This document shows, one piece after another, positions 9,148-16,063 of a stretch of 24,228 nucleotides of DNA (position 1 is its first letter; the number at the start of each line of letters is the position of its first letter). Source of the stretch: Ruminococcaceae bacterium UBA1244 (GTDB lineage Bacteria > Bacillota > Clostridia > Oscillospirales > Acutalibacteraceae); assembly GCA_002308635.1 (NCBI GenBank), contig DBWG01000057.1, positions 1-24,228 on the forward strand. The letters run 5' to 3'. The position numbers were made by a program, and so were the translations under genes. The notes under the pieces are model-generated. The model did no database searches, was not told the origin of the DNA, and was given only the letters and a program-made list of their open reading frames with translations.

Positions 9148-10752
9148 CTATTCGATATTATTCAGAAGATTCCTGCACATCAGGAAGATCATGAACGAAA
9201 TGAAAATATTCCAGATTATGATCGGTATACATATTACCGTTGTAGCAATGACTTTTAATTCCCAGGTTATGAATGTCAGGCAGAAAAATCCGGCAAGAAT
9301 ACCCGGTACCATAAGGACTATCATTATACCCATATAAAATGTGATGAATACTCCTCTGTTGCCGCTGATGCCGACAATGCGCTGAGCGAGAATATTTGAC
9401 GAGATATAAATACATCCAAAGCTTCCATACGCAAGAGCGCAGGCAAGCGCATCTATCGGACTTCCTCCGACAAGTATCCACAAAAAGAAAAATGATATCA
9501 TCCCGTCACAGAACGGTTTTATGATACTTGTTGCTCCTGCCATTATCAGTTTTTTTACTGAGCTGTCCGGAATGAGAAAAATATAGGGCTTGTTAAGTTC
9601 CTTGACCCAATCTCCTGCGGCGCTGAAAAAAAACTGCACATAGGAGCAGATGATGACATCTGCAATATAAATATATGTTATCTGCCAGTATTTATAGAAG
9701 AAGGTCTTCATTACAAGTCCGATAACAGCGGATATGCCGATAAGCACCACTGTGTTTATATTGAAGAACATAAACCGTGAGCGCCTTGAACCCTCACGCA
9801 GATGCTTAAAGAAGATCGCAGATGCTCCCGAACCTTTGTTTATGCCCATTTTGCGGAGCTTTATCTTTCGTGAACCCATGAGTACTTTATCGGACATAGT
9901 ACCTGAGCGAATGCTTTCACGGAATTCATAATAGCTTTCTGCTCTTGAAATAACGTTTTCATAATAGTCAAGCTTAGCGTGCATAAATACGATAACAGAT
10001 ATAATACATAAAACAAGAAGCAGCGAGGAATAGATCATCACCTTTGTTGTACTGCCGCTGATAAGTCCGAAAACTACTCCGTGTACCCAGCCGATTATCG
10101 GAACATATTCAAGGTATTCTTCCGAAATTGCGGTATAAAGGTTTTCGAGTGTCATAGAAGTCGAAAACATAAATGCAGTTGTTGTTCCAAGGGCAAACAG
10201 CGCAAGTGAAAAAATAAAAAGTTTGAAATAGATGCTCAGTGACGGTTTTGAACTGCAGATACAAAATATCAGCAGGGTCATTATCTGAACGATAAGGAGC
10301 ATCAGTGCTATTCCGCCGACAAGAAGCAAGGCTCCTCCGATCGTCAGCTCAAACATTTTTATTGCCATGCTACCGTATGCTGAAAAACAGACCACAAGAA
10401 AAAGTGAAGTTGCAAGCTGTTTTCCGATACCATAGACAAGTATCTTTTTTGGTGATATGGGTGCGGTAAAAATATTCGTGACATCGCTCAGTGTAAAAAA
10501 GCTTGAACCTGTGCTGAGTCCTTTCAGCATGATCGGGATACTGATAAAATAGAGCAATGCAAGATAGGCTCCGTACAGTATACGGCTGTCAAGCATATCA
10601 TCCACATCGACCTCCATCGTAAAGCCTCTTACAACAGCATAAACAAGACTTGCGGCGATAAGACCATATACTATAAGCTTCATCGGATGGCGGAACGTAT
10701 CAACTATGGCGTTCTTTATATTTTTTCTAAGAAGATACAGAATAGACCCCAT
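9148..10752 (-). CDS. ABC exporter permease (putative)
   Basis: A 534-residue multi-pass membrane protein, roughly ten to twelve hydrophobic segments, resembling the putative ABC-exporter permease family of Firmicutes. It begins with a short cytoplasmic N terminus (YLLRKNIKNAIVDTFRHP) before the first helix, as these permeases usually do. A soluble, basic stretch around residues 265-320 divides two membrane halves. It lies 16 nt downstream of the ATPase gene and has a GGAGG ribosome site (10760-10764 complement), so the two almost certainly form one transporter. The substrate is unknown. No clear terminator follows its stop before the prfB promoter. It could alternatively be a bacteriocin- or lipid-type ABC-2 exporter. 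Confidence 0.8.
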   Translation of the reverse strand: MGSILYLLRKNIKNAIVDTFRHPMKLIVYGLIAASLVYAVVRGFTMEVDVDDMLDSRILYGAYLALLYFISIPIMLKGLSTGSSFFTLSDVTNIFTAPISPKKILVYGIGKQLATSLFLVVCFSAYGSMAIKMFELTIGGALLLVGGIALMLLIVQIMTLLIFCICSSKPSLSIYFKLFIFSLALFALGTTTAFMFSTSMTLENLYTAISEEYLEYVPIIGWVHGVVFGLISGSTTKVMIYSSLLLVLCIISVIVFMHAKLDYYENVISRAESYYEFRESIRSGTMSDKVLMGSRKIKLRKMGINKGSGASAIFFKHLREGSRRSRFMFFNINTVVLIGISAVIGLVMKTFFYKYWQITYIYIADVIICSYVQFFFSAAGDWVKELNKPYIFLIPDSSVKKLIMAGATSIIKPFCDGMISFFFLWILVGGSPIDALACALAYGSFGCIYISSNILAQRIVGISGNRGVFITFYMGIMIVLMVPGILAGFFCLTFITWELKVIATTVICIPIIIWNIFISFMIFLMCRNLLNNIE

Positions 10753-10768
10753 ATTCTTTCCTCCATGT

Positions 10769-11482
10769 TCATACGGCTCCGGTACTGTTTTTTTCGGTTA
10801 TCTTGAAAAAAAGCTCCTCGAGGTTTTCACCGCTCTTTTCAACAAACTTTCTTTCCCTTTCAGCCTCTATCCTGCCGTTCATCATAATGAGTATCTTGTC
10901 CCAGAATTCCTCAACACTGTCGAGCATGTGGGTGCTTATGATTATTGTAACGCCCTTTTCTTTCAGCTCAAAAAGCATCGCTTTGAGTTCTTTGATCGCA
11001 TGAGGATCAAGTCCGACAAAAGGTTCATCAAACAGTACAACTTTTGGCTCTATCAAAAGTGCGCAGCATATACTGATCTTTTGCTGCATACCTTTTGAAA
11101 GCTCCTTTCCGGTCTTGTCACGCTTGTCGTCAAGCTCCATGCGTTTGATGAGCATTTCCGCTCTCTCTCGCCAGTCCTTCAGCTTGTATGCTCTTGCGAT
11201 AAACTCCATGTGTTCCCAGACGGTCAGAAGCTCAAAGGGTGCGGGTATCTCAGGGATATATCCCAACAATCTTTTTGCTTCTATGGATTTGTTGCTGTAA
11301 CCGCAGATCTCGATCTCACCGTCAAATCTCAGGAGTCCTGCGATACATTTTATTGCGGTGGACTTTCCTGCACCGTTCGGACCTGCAAGAACAGCGATCT
11401 CACCTTCGTTGACCATAAAAGACATATTGTTGTTGGCGACAAAACGGTTATATTTTTTTGTGAGATGAGACACGTTCAGCAT
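10769..11482 (-). CDS. ABC transporter ATP-binding protein
   Basis: A 237-residue cytoplasmic ATPase of the ABC-2 / CcmA-like drug and antibiotic exporter class. Walker A GPNGAGKST is at residues 34-42. The signature is LSKGMQQK, Walker B is VVLFDEPFVGLDP, and the H-loop is STHML. It powers the permease encoded immediately downstream. The start at 11482 lies 14 nt past the lipoprotein stop, and its ribosome site AAGGGGAT overlaps the end of that gene, so the three genes form a tight operon. Confidence 0.95.
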   Translation of the reverse strand: MLNVSHLTKKYNRFVANNNMSFMVNEGEIAVLAGPNGAGKSTAIKCIAGLLRFDGEIEICGYSNKSIEAKRLLGYIPEIPAPFELLTVWEHMEFIARAYKLKDWRERAEMLIKRMELDDKRDKTGKELSKGMQQKISICCALLIEPKVVLFDEPFVGLDPHAIKELKAMLFELKEKGVTIIISTHMLDSVEEFWDKILIMMNGRIEAERERKFVEKSGENLEELFFKITEKNSTGAV

Positions 11483-11496
11483 TATTCTATCCCCTT

Positions 11497-12270
11497 TTAG
11501 TTTGTTTCATAATAATACGGGTCAATTTCAAATACCGAGCTGTCCGGTATATTGTATTCAAGAGTTCTGATAGTAAATGTGGTTTTGCCTTCGGTGTTTT
11601 CCATGATCTCAAGAACAGGTTTTTTGTTTTGGAAATAATAAGTGATATACGTGTCGTTTTCGGAAGGCGACGGTGAATTGTTTGCAGAAAGACGGTATCT
11701 TTCATAATCAGCCTTTATTTTTTCTTCCGCTCCTTCAAGTATTATGTCGGCATTGCCGGAGTCCTCAAAAAACAGATTTTCGGTAATGCCGAGCTTCATC
11801 ATATCATTCGTATCGACCTTTCCGAAGGTCTGAACATCACTGGTAAATTCTTCTGTGCGGTAGTTCTGTGAGGCATCATTTATAAAATAAACTTTCTTCT
11901 TATTGATTATGATATGGTCAATTATGGTCTCGTTCTGGTTCTCGTCCTTCTCGACCATTTTCCTCATACCCTTCTGGGTCTTTTTGTCGATCGCAGCGGT
12001 CAGACTGTAGCGTGATATCTTGTCAGGCGAGCGTATGCTTTCAACTGTCATATCCGTTTCGATATAGTATGAATTCACTTCATTAAGCTTTCCGAAGGAA
12101 CCTTTCAGGAGCGGCTGTATGCTGTACTGCGGTTCTTCCTTTGAGACCTCTGAAACTACGGATATCTCTTCTGCGGAAGATTCGGTTTCTTCTTTATCGT
12201 CTTCTTTTGAACATCCCTGAACACAAAAGATCATTGCGGAAATCAGGAAAACTATCATTAATTTTTTCAT
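11497..12270 (-). CDS. Putative lipoprotein, first gene of ABC operon
   Basis: A 257-residue secreted lipoprotein of unknown exact function. A type II signal peptide with lipobox VQGC ends at Cys20. It is followed by an acidic, Ser/Glu-rich linker (about 21-50) and a soluble domain of about 200 residues rich in beta-strand-like segments. The domain recalls LolA/LppX-like lipoprotein carriers, but I see no diagnostic motif, so this is only a resemblance. It is the first gene of an operon with the ABC ATPase and permease, so it may be an extracellular partner of that exporter. The start at 12270 has GAGGTG just upstream, and a good promoter lies at 12313-12341. Confidence 0.8.
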   Translation of the reverse strand: MKKLMIVFLISAMIFCVQGCSKEDDKEETESSAEEISVVSEVSKEEPQYSIQPLLKGSFGKLNEVNSYYIETDMTVESIRSPDKISRYSLTAAIDKKTQKGMRKMVEKDENQNETIIDHIIINKKKVYFINDASQNYRTEEFTSDVQTFGKVDTNDMMKLGITENLFFEDSGNADIILEGAEEKIKADYERYRLSANNSPSPSENDTYITYYFQNKKPVLEIMENTEGKTTFTIRTLEYNIPDSSVFEIDPYYYETN

Positions 12271-12312
12271 AACGGCACCTCGATTCTTAAAAAAACTTTG
12301 ACTTCTGTTTAT

Positions 12313-12341
12313 ATTCTATCATGCAGAAAATAACTCGTCAA
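12313..12341 (-). promoter_or_regulatory. Promoter for lipoprotein-ABC operon
   Basis: On the minus strand, TTGACG (12336-12341), a 17-nt spacer, then TAGAAT (12313-12318). It lies about 43 nt upstream of the lipoprotein start, back to back with the Enzyme I-like promoter. Confidence 0.7.
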
Positions 12342-12392
12342 GAATTCGCCGAAAAAATTACACAATATGGTACAATTTAGTAATTTTTTTTG

Positions 12393-12421
12393 TTGACATT
12401 CTTTCGGATATATTGTTTAAT
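12393..12421 (+). promoter_or_regulatory. Promoter for Enzyme I-like gene
   Basis: A perfect -35 TTGACA (12393-12398), a 17-nt spacer and TTTAAT (12416-12421). The predicted leader is about 45 nt and ends with the ribosome site AAGGAGGTGAT (12459-12469), 7 nt before the ATG at 12474. Confidence 0.7.
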
Positions 12422-12473
12422 AATAGGTGGGAAAACAAAGACCGCACAGACTATTAAGAAGGAGGTGATAGTT

Positions 12474-14126
12474 ATGACGGAAATTTATGGCAAGGGTGTT
12501 TCAAACGGGATCGCGGTCGGAAGAATATCTTATTATTCAAACAATAATAACAATATTCCTAAATATTCCGTTACCGATACTGCCGCTGAATTGAAAAGAT
12601 ATAAGACTGCGCTTAAAACTGCAAAGAGAAATCTTCAGGATCTCTATGACGAGGCCTGCAAGCGTGTCAGCAAAAGCGAGTCTGTCATCTTTCAGACACA
12701 CATAATGATACTTGAAGATTCAAAATTTGTGGGTACTGTCGAAAGTCTGATACTTGACCGTGCCCTGAATGCAGAATTTGCAGTTTATGATACAGCTCAG
12801 AAAATTGCGGAAATATTCCGCTCATTTGATGACGAATATCTACAGCAGAGATATACTGATATCATTGATGCCGCAAACACTGTGCTTGAAATACTTCACC
12901 CGCACAAAAGCATTGACATTGATGACAAATCACCTGTTATTATTGCCGCTCCGGAATTGATGCCAAGCGAGACTATCAGCCTGAAACAAGAAAACCTTCT
13001 TGGGTTTATTACAAATAAGGGTTCCAAAAACTCCCATGCCGCAATACTTGCAAGAACTCTGGGACTTCCTCTTATCACACAGGTCAAAGGCTCTCTTTCA
13101 CGGTTTGACGGTCAGGAAGCGATCATTGACGGACAGACCGGACGCATTGTTGTAAGTCCGGATCATAATACCCTCGCTCACTATCGTGCAAGACAAAGGA
13201 GATATCTTGAAAAACAGCTTCGGCTTAAAAGCCAGATCGGTCTTCCCTCTGTCACAAAAAACGGTCAGAAGGTAAAACTTACGGTAAGTATAGATAATAT
13301 CGACAGCCTTGAGGTTCTCAAAAACAGCGATGCGGAAGGCATCGGACTTTTCAGACCGGATTATCTCTTTACAAAAAGAAAGTCCCCTCCTTCGGAGGAA
13401 GAACAGTTTTCTGTGTATAAAACTGTGGTAAAAGCCTTCGGAGAAAAAAGGGTGGTTATCTCTTTGGCTAATCTCGGCTCAGAAAAGGGTATATCTTACG
13501 TCGATATTCCGGAAGAGAAAAACCCCGCCATCGGATACAAAGGAATTCGTGTCCTTCTAAGCAACAAAGATATTTTTATGTGTCAGCTTCGTGCATTGTT
13601 CAGAGCCTCAGCTTTTGGAAAGGTCTCAATTGCACTTCCTATGGTGAACAATGTGGATGAGATCGAATATGTAAAAAGGAGCCTTGAAGAGGTCAAGATA
13701 GAACTAAGATCAAAGGGGCAGGATTTCAGCCAGGATGTAAAAATAGGCACGATGATCGAAACTCCGGCTGCTGCGATCATTTCTGATGAGATATCTAAGA
13801 TCTCGGACTTTTTGATAATCCCTGCTAACTCTCTGACACAGTATACTCTTGCAATGGACAGGGAAAATCAGAAACTTGAGTATTTTTATGAACCGTACCA
13901 CAAGGCAGTACTGAGACTGATAAAGCTTGTCTGCAAAAATGCCCATAACTGCGGAAAGACCGTTGCATTATGCGGTGAGCTTGCTTGTGATGTACATACG
14001 ACCAAAACACTGCTTGCTATGGATGTTGACGAGCTGGTGGTGGTATCGTCAAAACTGCTTGATGTAAAAGCAGCTGTCAGAGAAACCGATACCACAAATG
14101 CAGATCAGATACTTGAAAGAATATAA
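12474..14126 (+). CDS. PTS Enzyme I-like protein with altered PEP site
   Basis: A 550-residue homologue of phosphoenolpyruvate-protein phosphotransferase (PtsI), full length for the family. It has the N-terminal swivelling domain with the phosphorylatable His188 (SKNSHAAILAR, E. coli His189) and a C-terminal PEP-binding barrel. Conserved barrel residues include Arg294 (GLFRPDYLF), Lys338, Glu429 (MIETPAAA), Asn452, and Cys500 (CGELACD, E. coli Cys502). Three key positions differ from E. coli EI: Arg332 is Ser330 (ISLANLGSEK), Asp455 is Ser453 (PANSLTQY), and the arginine of GWRAIR is Lys356. Arg332 and Asp455 bind the PEP phosphate and Mg2+ in classical EI, so activity is doubtful or changed. 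No HPr or EII gene is nearby. The start at 12474 is fixed by a near-perfect ribosome site; a longer reading from 12390 would begin inside the promoter. Confidence 0.88.
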   Translation: MTEIYGKGVSNGIAVGRISYYSNNNNNIPKYSVTDTAAELKRYKTALKTAKRNLQDLYDEACKRVSKSESVIFQTHIMILEDSKFVGTVESLILDRALNAEFAVYDTAQKIAEIFRSFDDEYLQQRYTDIIDAANTVLEILHPHKSIDIDDKSPVIIAAPELMPSETISLKQENLLGFITNKGSKNSHAAILARTLGLPLITQVKGSLSRFDGQEAIIDGQTGRIVVSPDHNTLAHYRARQRRYLEKQLRLKSQIGLPSVTKNGQKVKLTVSIDNIDSLEVLKNSDAEGIGLFRPDYLFTKRKSPPSEEEQFSVYKTVVKAFGEKRVVISLANLGSEKGISYVDIPEEKNPAIGYKGIRVLLSNKDIFMCQLRALFRASAFGKVSIALPMVNNVDEIEYVKRSLEEVKIELRSKGQDFSQDVKIGTMIETPAAAIISDEISKISDFLIIPANSLTQYTLAMDRENQKLEYFYEPYHKAVLRLIKLVCKNAHNCGKTVALCGELACDVHTTKTLLAMDVDELVVVSSKLLDVKAAVRETDTTNADQILERI

Positions 14127-14160
14127 GAGCGGCGAAGTCAAGGGCTTTCGCTGCTCTTAT
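14123..14160 (+). other. Hairpin between Enzyme I-like gene and nth
   Basis: A 14-bp stem (14123-14136 with 14147-14160, one G-U pair) has a 10-nt loop and overlaps the stop codon of the Enzyme I-like gene. No U-tract follows, so it is not a standard terminator. It may stabilise the upstream message or reduce read-through into nth, which starts 19 nt later and shows no promoter of its own. Confidence 0.5.
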
Positions 14161-14178
14161 TGTATGAGGTAGATAAAA

Positions 14179-14811
14179 ATGGAGCTTAAAGAAAAGGCTG
14201 TCAAGGCTGTTGAACTTCTTGAAAAGGAATATCCGGAGGCAATTTGTTCGCTGGTCTACAGTGACCCGCTTCAATTGCTTATCGCAACAAGGCTTGCCGC
14301 TCAGTGTACGGACAAACGAGTTAATATCGTAACGCCTGCCCTCTTTGATAGATTTAAAAATGCAGAGGACTTTGCACAGGCGGATGCCGAAGAGGTTGAG
14401 GAATACATAAAAAGCTGCGGTCTGTATAAAACAAAGGCCCGTGATATTGTAAATATGTGCAGGGAATTATGCGGCAGATACGGCGGGACTGTCCCTGATA
14501 ATATAGAAGAACTTGTTACTCTTCCGGGTGTCGGAAGAAAAACCGCAAATCTTGTTGTCGGAGATATTTTTGGAAAGCCCGCCGTCGTTGTCGATACTCA
14601 CTGCATAAGGATCACCGGCAGACTTGGATTTCACGACAGCAAGGATGCGGTAAAGATCGAAAAAATACTGAGAGAGCTTTTGCCTGCCGAAAAATCGAAT
14701 GATTTTTGTCACCGGCTCGTTCTTCACGGAAGGGCAGTTTGCGATGCAAGAAAGCCGAAATGTGATGTCTGCTGTCTGAAAGAAATCTGCTGTTATGCAA
14801 AAGCAGATTAA
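14179..14811 (+). CDS. nth: Endonuclease III
   Basis: A 210-residue DNA glycosylase/AP lyase that removes oxidised pyrimidines in base excision repair. The helix-hairpin-helix LPGVGRKTA includes the catalytic Lys121, and VVVDTHC supplies Asp139 (E. coli Lys120/Asp138). The C terminus carries the full 4Fe-4S ligand set CX6CX2CX5C. Length equals E. coli Nth. ATG 14179 has GAGGT about 9 nt upstream. It follows the Enzyme I-like gene by 52 nt and is probably read from the same transcript through the intervening hairpin. Confidence 0.97.
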   Translation: MELKEKAVKAVELLEKEYPEAICSLVYSDPLQLLIATRLAAQCTDKRVNIVTPALFDRFKNAEDFAQADAEEVEEYIKSCGLYKTKARDIVNMCRELCGRYGGTVPDNIEELVTLPGVGRKTANLVVGDIFGKPAVVVDTHCIRITGRLGFHDSKDAVKIEKILRELLPAEKSNDFCHRLVLHGRAVCDARKPKCDVCCLKEICCYAKAD

Positions 14812-14868
14812 TATTCTTTGATATTTTGTGCCAAAATAATAACAGTATTTTTTAAGTGAGGTTTTGGC

Positions 14869-15543
14869 ATGAAAAAAATGATCGAATTATCTGATATTTC
14901 CAAGCTCTATCACACAAAGGGCGGCACGGTTTTTGCACTTGACAGGATCAGCCTGACGGTTGATGAAGGCGAATTTATTTCCGTAACAGGACAATCAGGC
15001 TCAGGAAAATCCACCCTTATGAATATACTGGGATGTCTTGACCGTCCGTCATTCGGCGAATATTTTCTTGACTCTATCCCGGTGTCAACGTTCAGGGAGA
15101 AAAAGCTCTCATATATACGAAACCACATCATCGGGTTCGTTTTTCAGAATTTTAATCTTATACCCACGCTTAACGCCATTGAAAATGTAGAGCTTCCGCT
15201 TATTTACAGGGGAACTTCATCCAGAAAAAGGCGTCAGCTTGCAGAAGAAGCACTAAAAACAGTCGGCCTTGAAAGAAGGATGCACCATAAGCCGTTTGAG
15301 CTTTCGGGAGGACAGCAGCAGCGTGTTGCGATAGCAAGGGCTATTGTTGCCGAACCAAAAATAATACTTGCTGATGAACCTACAGGAAATCTTGACAGCA
15401 GATCCGGAAATGAGATAATGGGTATCCTGAAAAAACTGAACCAAAACGGAACTACTGTTATTATCATCACCCATGACAGCAGCGTTGCGGCTATGGCTCA
15501 AAGGTGTATAAAAATATCCGACGGAAAAATGGTTTTTTGTTGA
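14869..15543 (+). CDS. LolD/MacB-type ABC ATPase without adjacent permease
   Basis: A 224-residue ABC ATPase of the MacB/LolD/FtsE-like group, which normally pairs with an FtsX-like (MacB) permease for extrusion or mechanotransmission at the cytoplasmic membrane. Walker A GQSGSGKST is at 41-49, the signature LSGGQQQR starts at 145, Walker B ILADEPTGNLD is around 167-177, and the H-loop is ITHD. All catalytic residues are present. No permease follows: the next gene is an unrelated small protein with its own promoter. The start at 14869 has GTGAGG about 7 nt upstream. A 7-bp inverted repeat (14830-14836 with 14862-14868) brackets this ribosome site and abuts the ATG. Confidence 0.93.
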   Translation: MKKMIELSDISKLYHTKGGTVFALDRISLTVDEGEFISVTGQSGSGKSTLMNILGCLDRPSFGEYFLDSIPVSTFREKKLSYIRNHIIGFVFQNFNLIPTLNAIENVELPLIYRGTSSRKRRQLAEEALKTVGLERRMHHKPFELSGGQQQRVAIARAIVAEPKIILADEPTGNLDSRSGNEIMGILKKLNQNGTTVIIITHDSSVAAMAQRCIKISDGKMVFC

Positions 15544-15633
15544 TATTTCATTTTATTGTCGGTTTTGCACAAATATTAACAATCATTATATTGCATATTC
15601 CATAATATAGTGGCCGATTTTTTTCAAAAAGAA

Positions 15634-15663
15634 TTGACAAAACATGATCGTATGCGTTATAAT
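15634..15663 (+). promoter_or_regulatory. Consensus promoter for 84-aa protein
   Basis: Perfect TTGACA (15634-15639) and perfect TATAAT (15658-15663) with an 18-nt spacer. The expected transcript start is near 15670, at the foot of a stem-loop. Confidence 0.85.
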
Positions 15664-15667
15664 ATGC

Positions 15668-15690
15668 TCGTAAGCAAAAAGTGCTTACGA
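15668..15690 (+). promoter_or_regulatory. 5' leader stem-loop
   Basis: A 9-bp perfect inverted repeat (TCGTAAGCA, 15668-15676, with 15682-15690) has a 5-nt loop. It lies exactly at the expected 5' end of the message, ahead of the AAGGAGG ribosome site at about 15711-15718. It may protect the mRNA 5' end, or as DNA be an operator just downstream of the -10. Confidence 0.6.
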
Positions 15691-15724
15691 TGAAAAAGCC
15701 CACTTGATTTAAGGAGGTTATCTT

Positions 15725-15979
15725 ATGACAAATGCTATTGAACTCCATGACGTAGACGTAAAGGCTTTCCTTTCTGTGATCGACACCTGTGAAGGTGATG
15801 TATTTTTAGTAACAGACGAAGGCGACCGCCTGAACCTTAAGAGCAAGTTGTGCCAGCTTATCGGTCTTACACAGCTTATCGAAGGCGGCAAGATCACTAA
15901 CGCACATCTTGAGTGCCGGAATCCTGACGATGAGTCCAAGCTCTTCAGATTCAATATGTTTGGTGAAAAGTCCGAATAA
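15725..15979 (+). CDS. Small conserved-looking protein, unknown function
   Basis: An 84-residue acidic soluble protein with no signal peptide or membrane segment. The core has VKAFLSVIDTCEGDVFLVT, then DRLNLKSKLCQLIGLTQLI, then a strand-like NAHLEC segment. I recall similar short proteins in Clostridia, sometimes labelled 'polyA polymerase', but 84 residues cannot hold that catalytic domain, so I assign no function. It is monocistronic: a consensus promoter, a 5' stem-loop, an ideal ribosome site (AAGGAGG, 6-7 nt before ATG) and a strong terminator all belong to it. This suggests high expression. Two Cys (19 and 43) and another at 64 are present but form no recognised motif. Confidence 0.85.
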   Translation: MTNAIELHDVDVKAFLSVIDTCEGDVFLVTDEGDRLNLKSKLCQLIGLTQLIEGGKITNAHLECRNPDDESKLFRFNMFGEKSE

Positions 15980-15992
15980 TTGAACTCACTTT

Positions 15993-16020
15993 CCCGCCGG
16001 TTCACGGCGGGATTTTTTTT
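15993..16020 (+). terminator. Intrinsic terminator after 84-aa protein
   Basis: A 7-bp GC stem CCCGCCG/CGGCGGG (15993-15999 with 16005-16011) has a 5-nt loop and is followed by A and eight T (16013-16020). This is a strong rho-independent terminator. Confidence 0.93.
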
Positions 16021-16023
16021 GTC

Positions 16024-16063
16024 AAAAACAGCGGCGGAGCAGTAACTGTCCGCCGCTGTTTTT
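16024..16063 (-). terminator. Terminator after S8 protease, likely bidirectional
   Basis: A 15-bp perfect inverted repeat (16024-16038 with 16049-16063) has a 10-nt loop, a GC-rich core and A5/T5 ends on both sides. It abuts the protease stop. With the terminator at 15993-16020 it insulates two convergent genes. Confidence 0.88.

Noticed and set aside
14123..14160. Standard terminator after the Enzyme I-like gene
   Set aside because: The stem is good but TGTATGAGG follows with no T-run, so I list it only as a hairpin.
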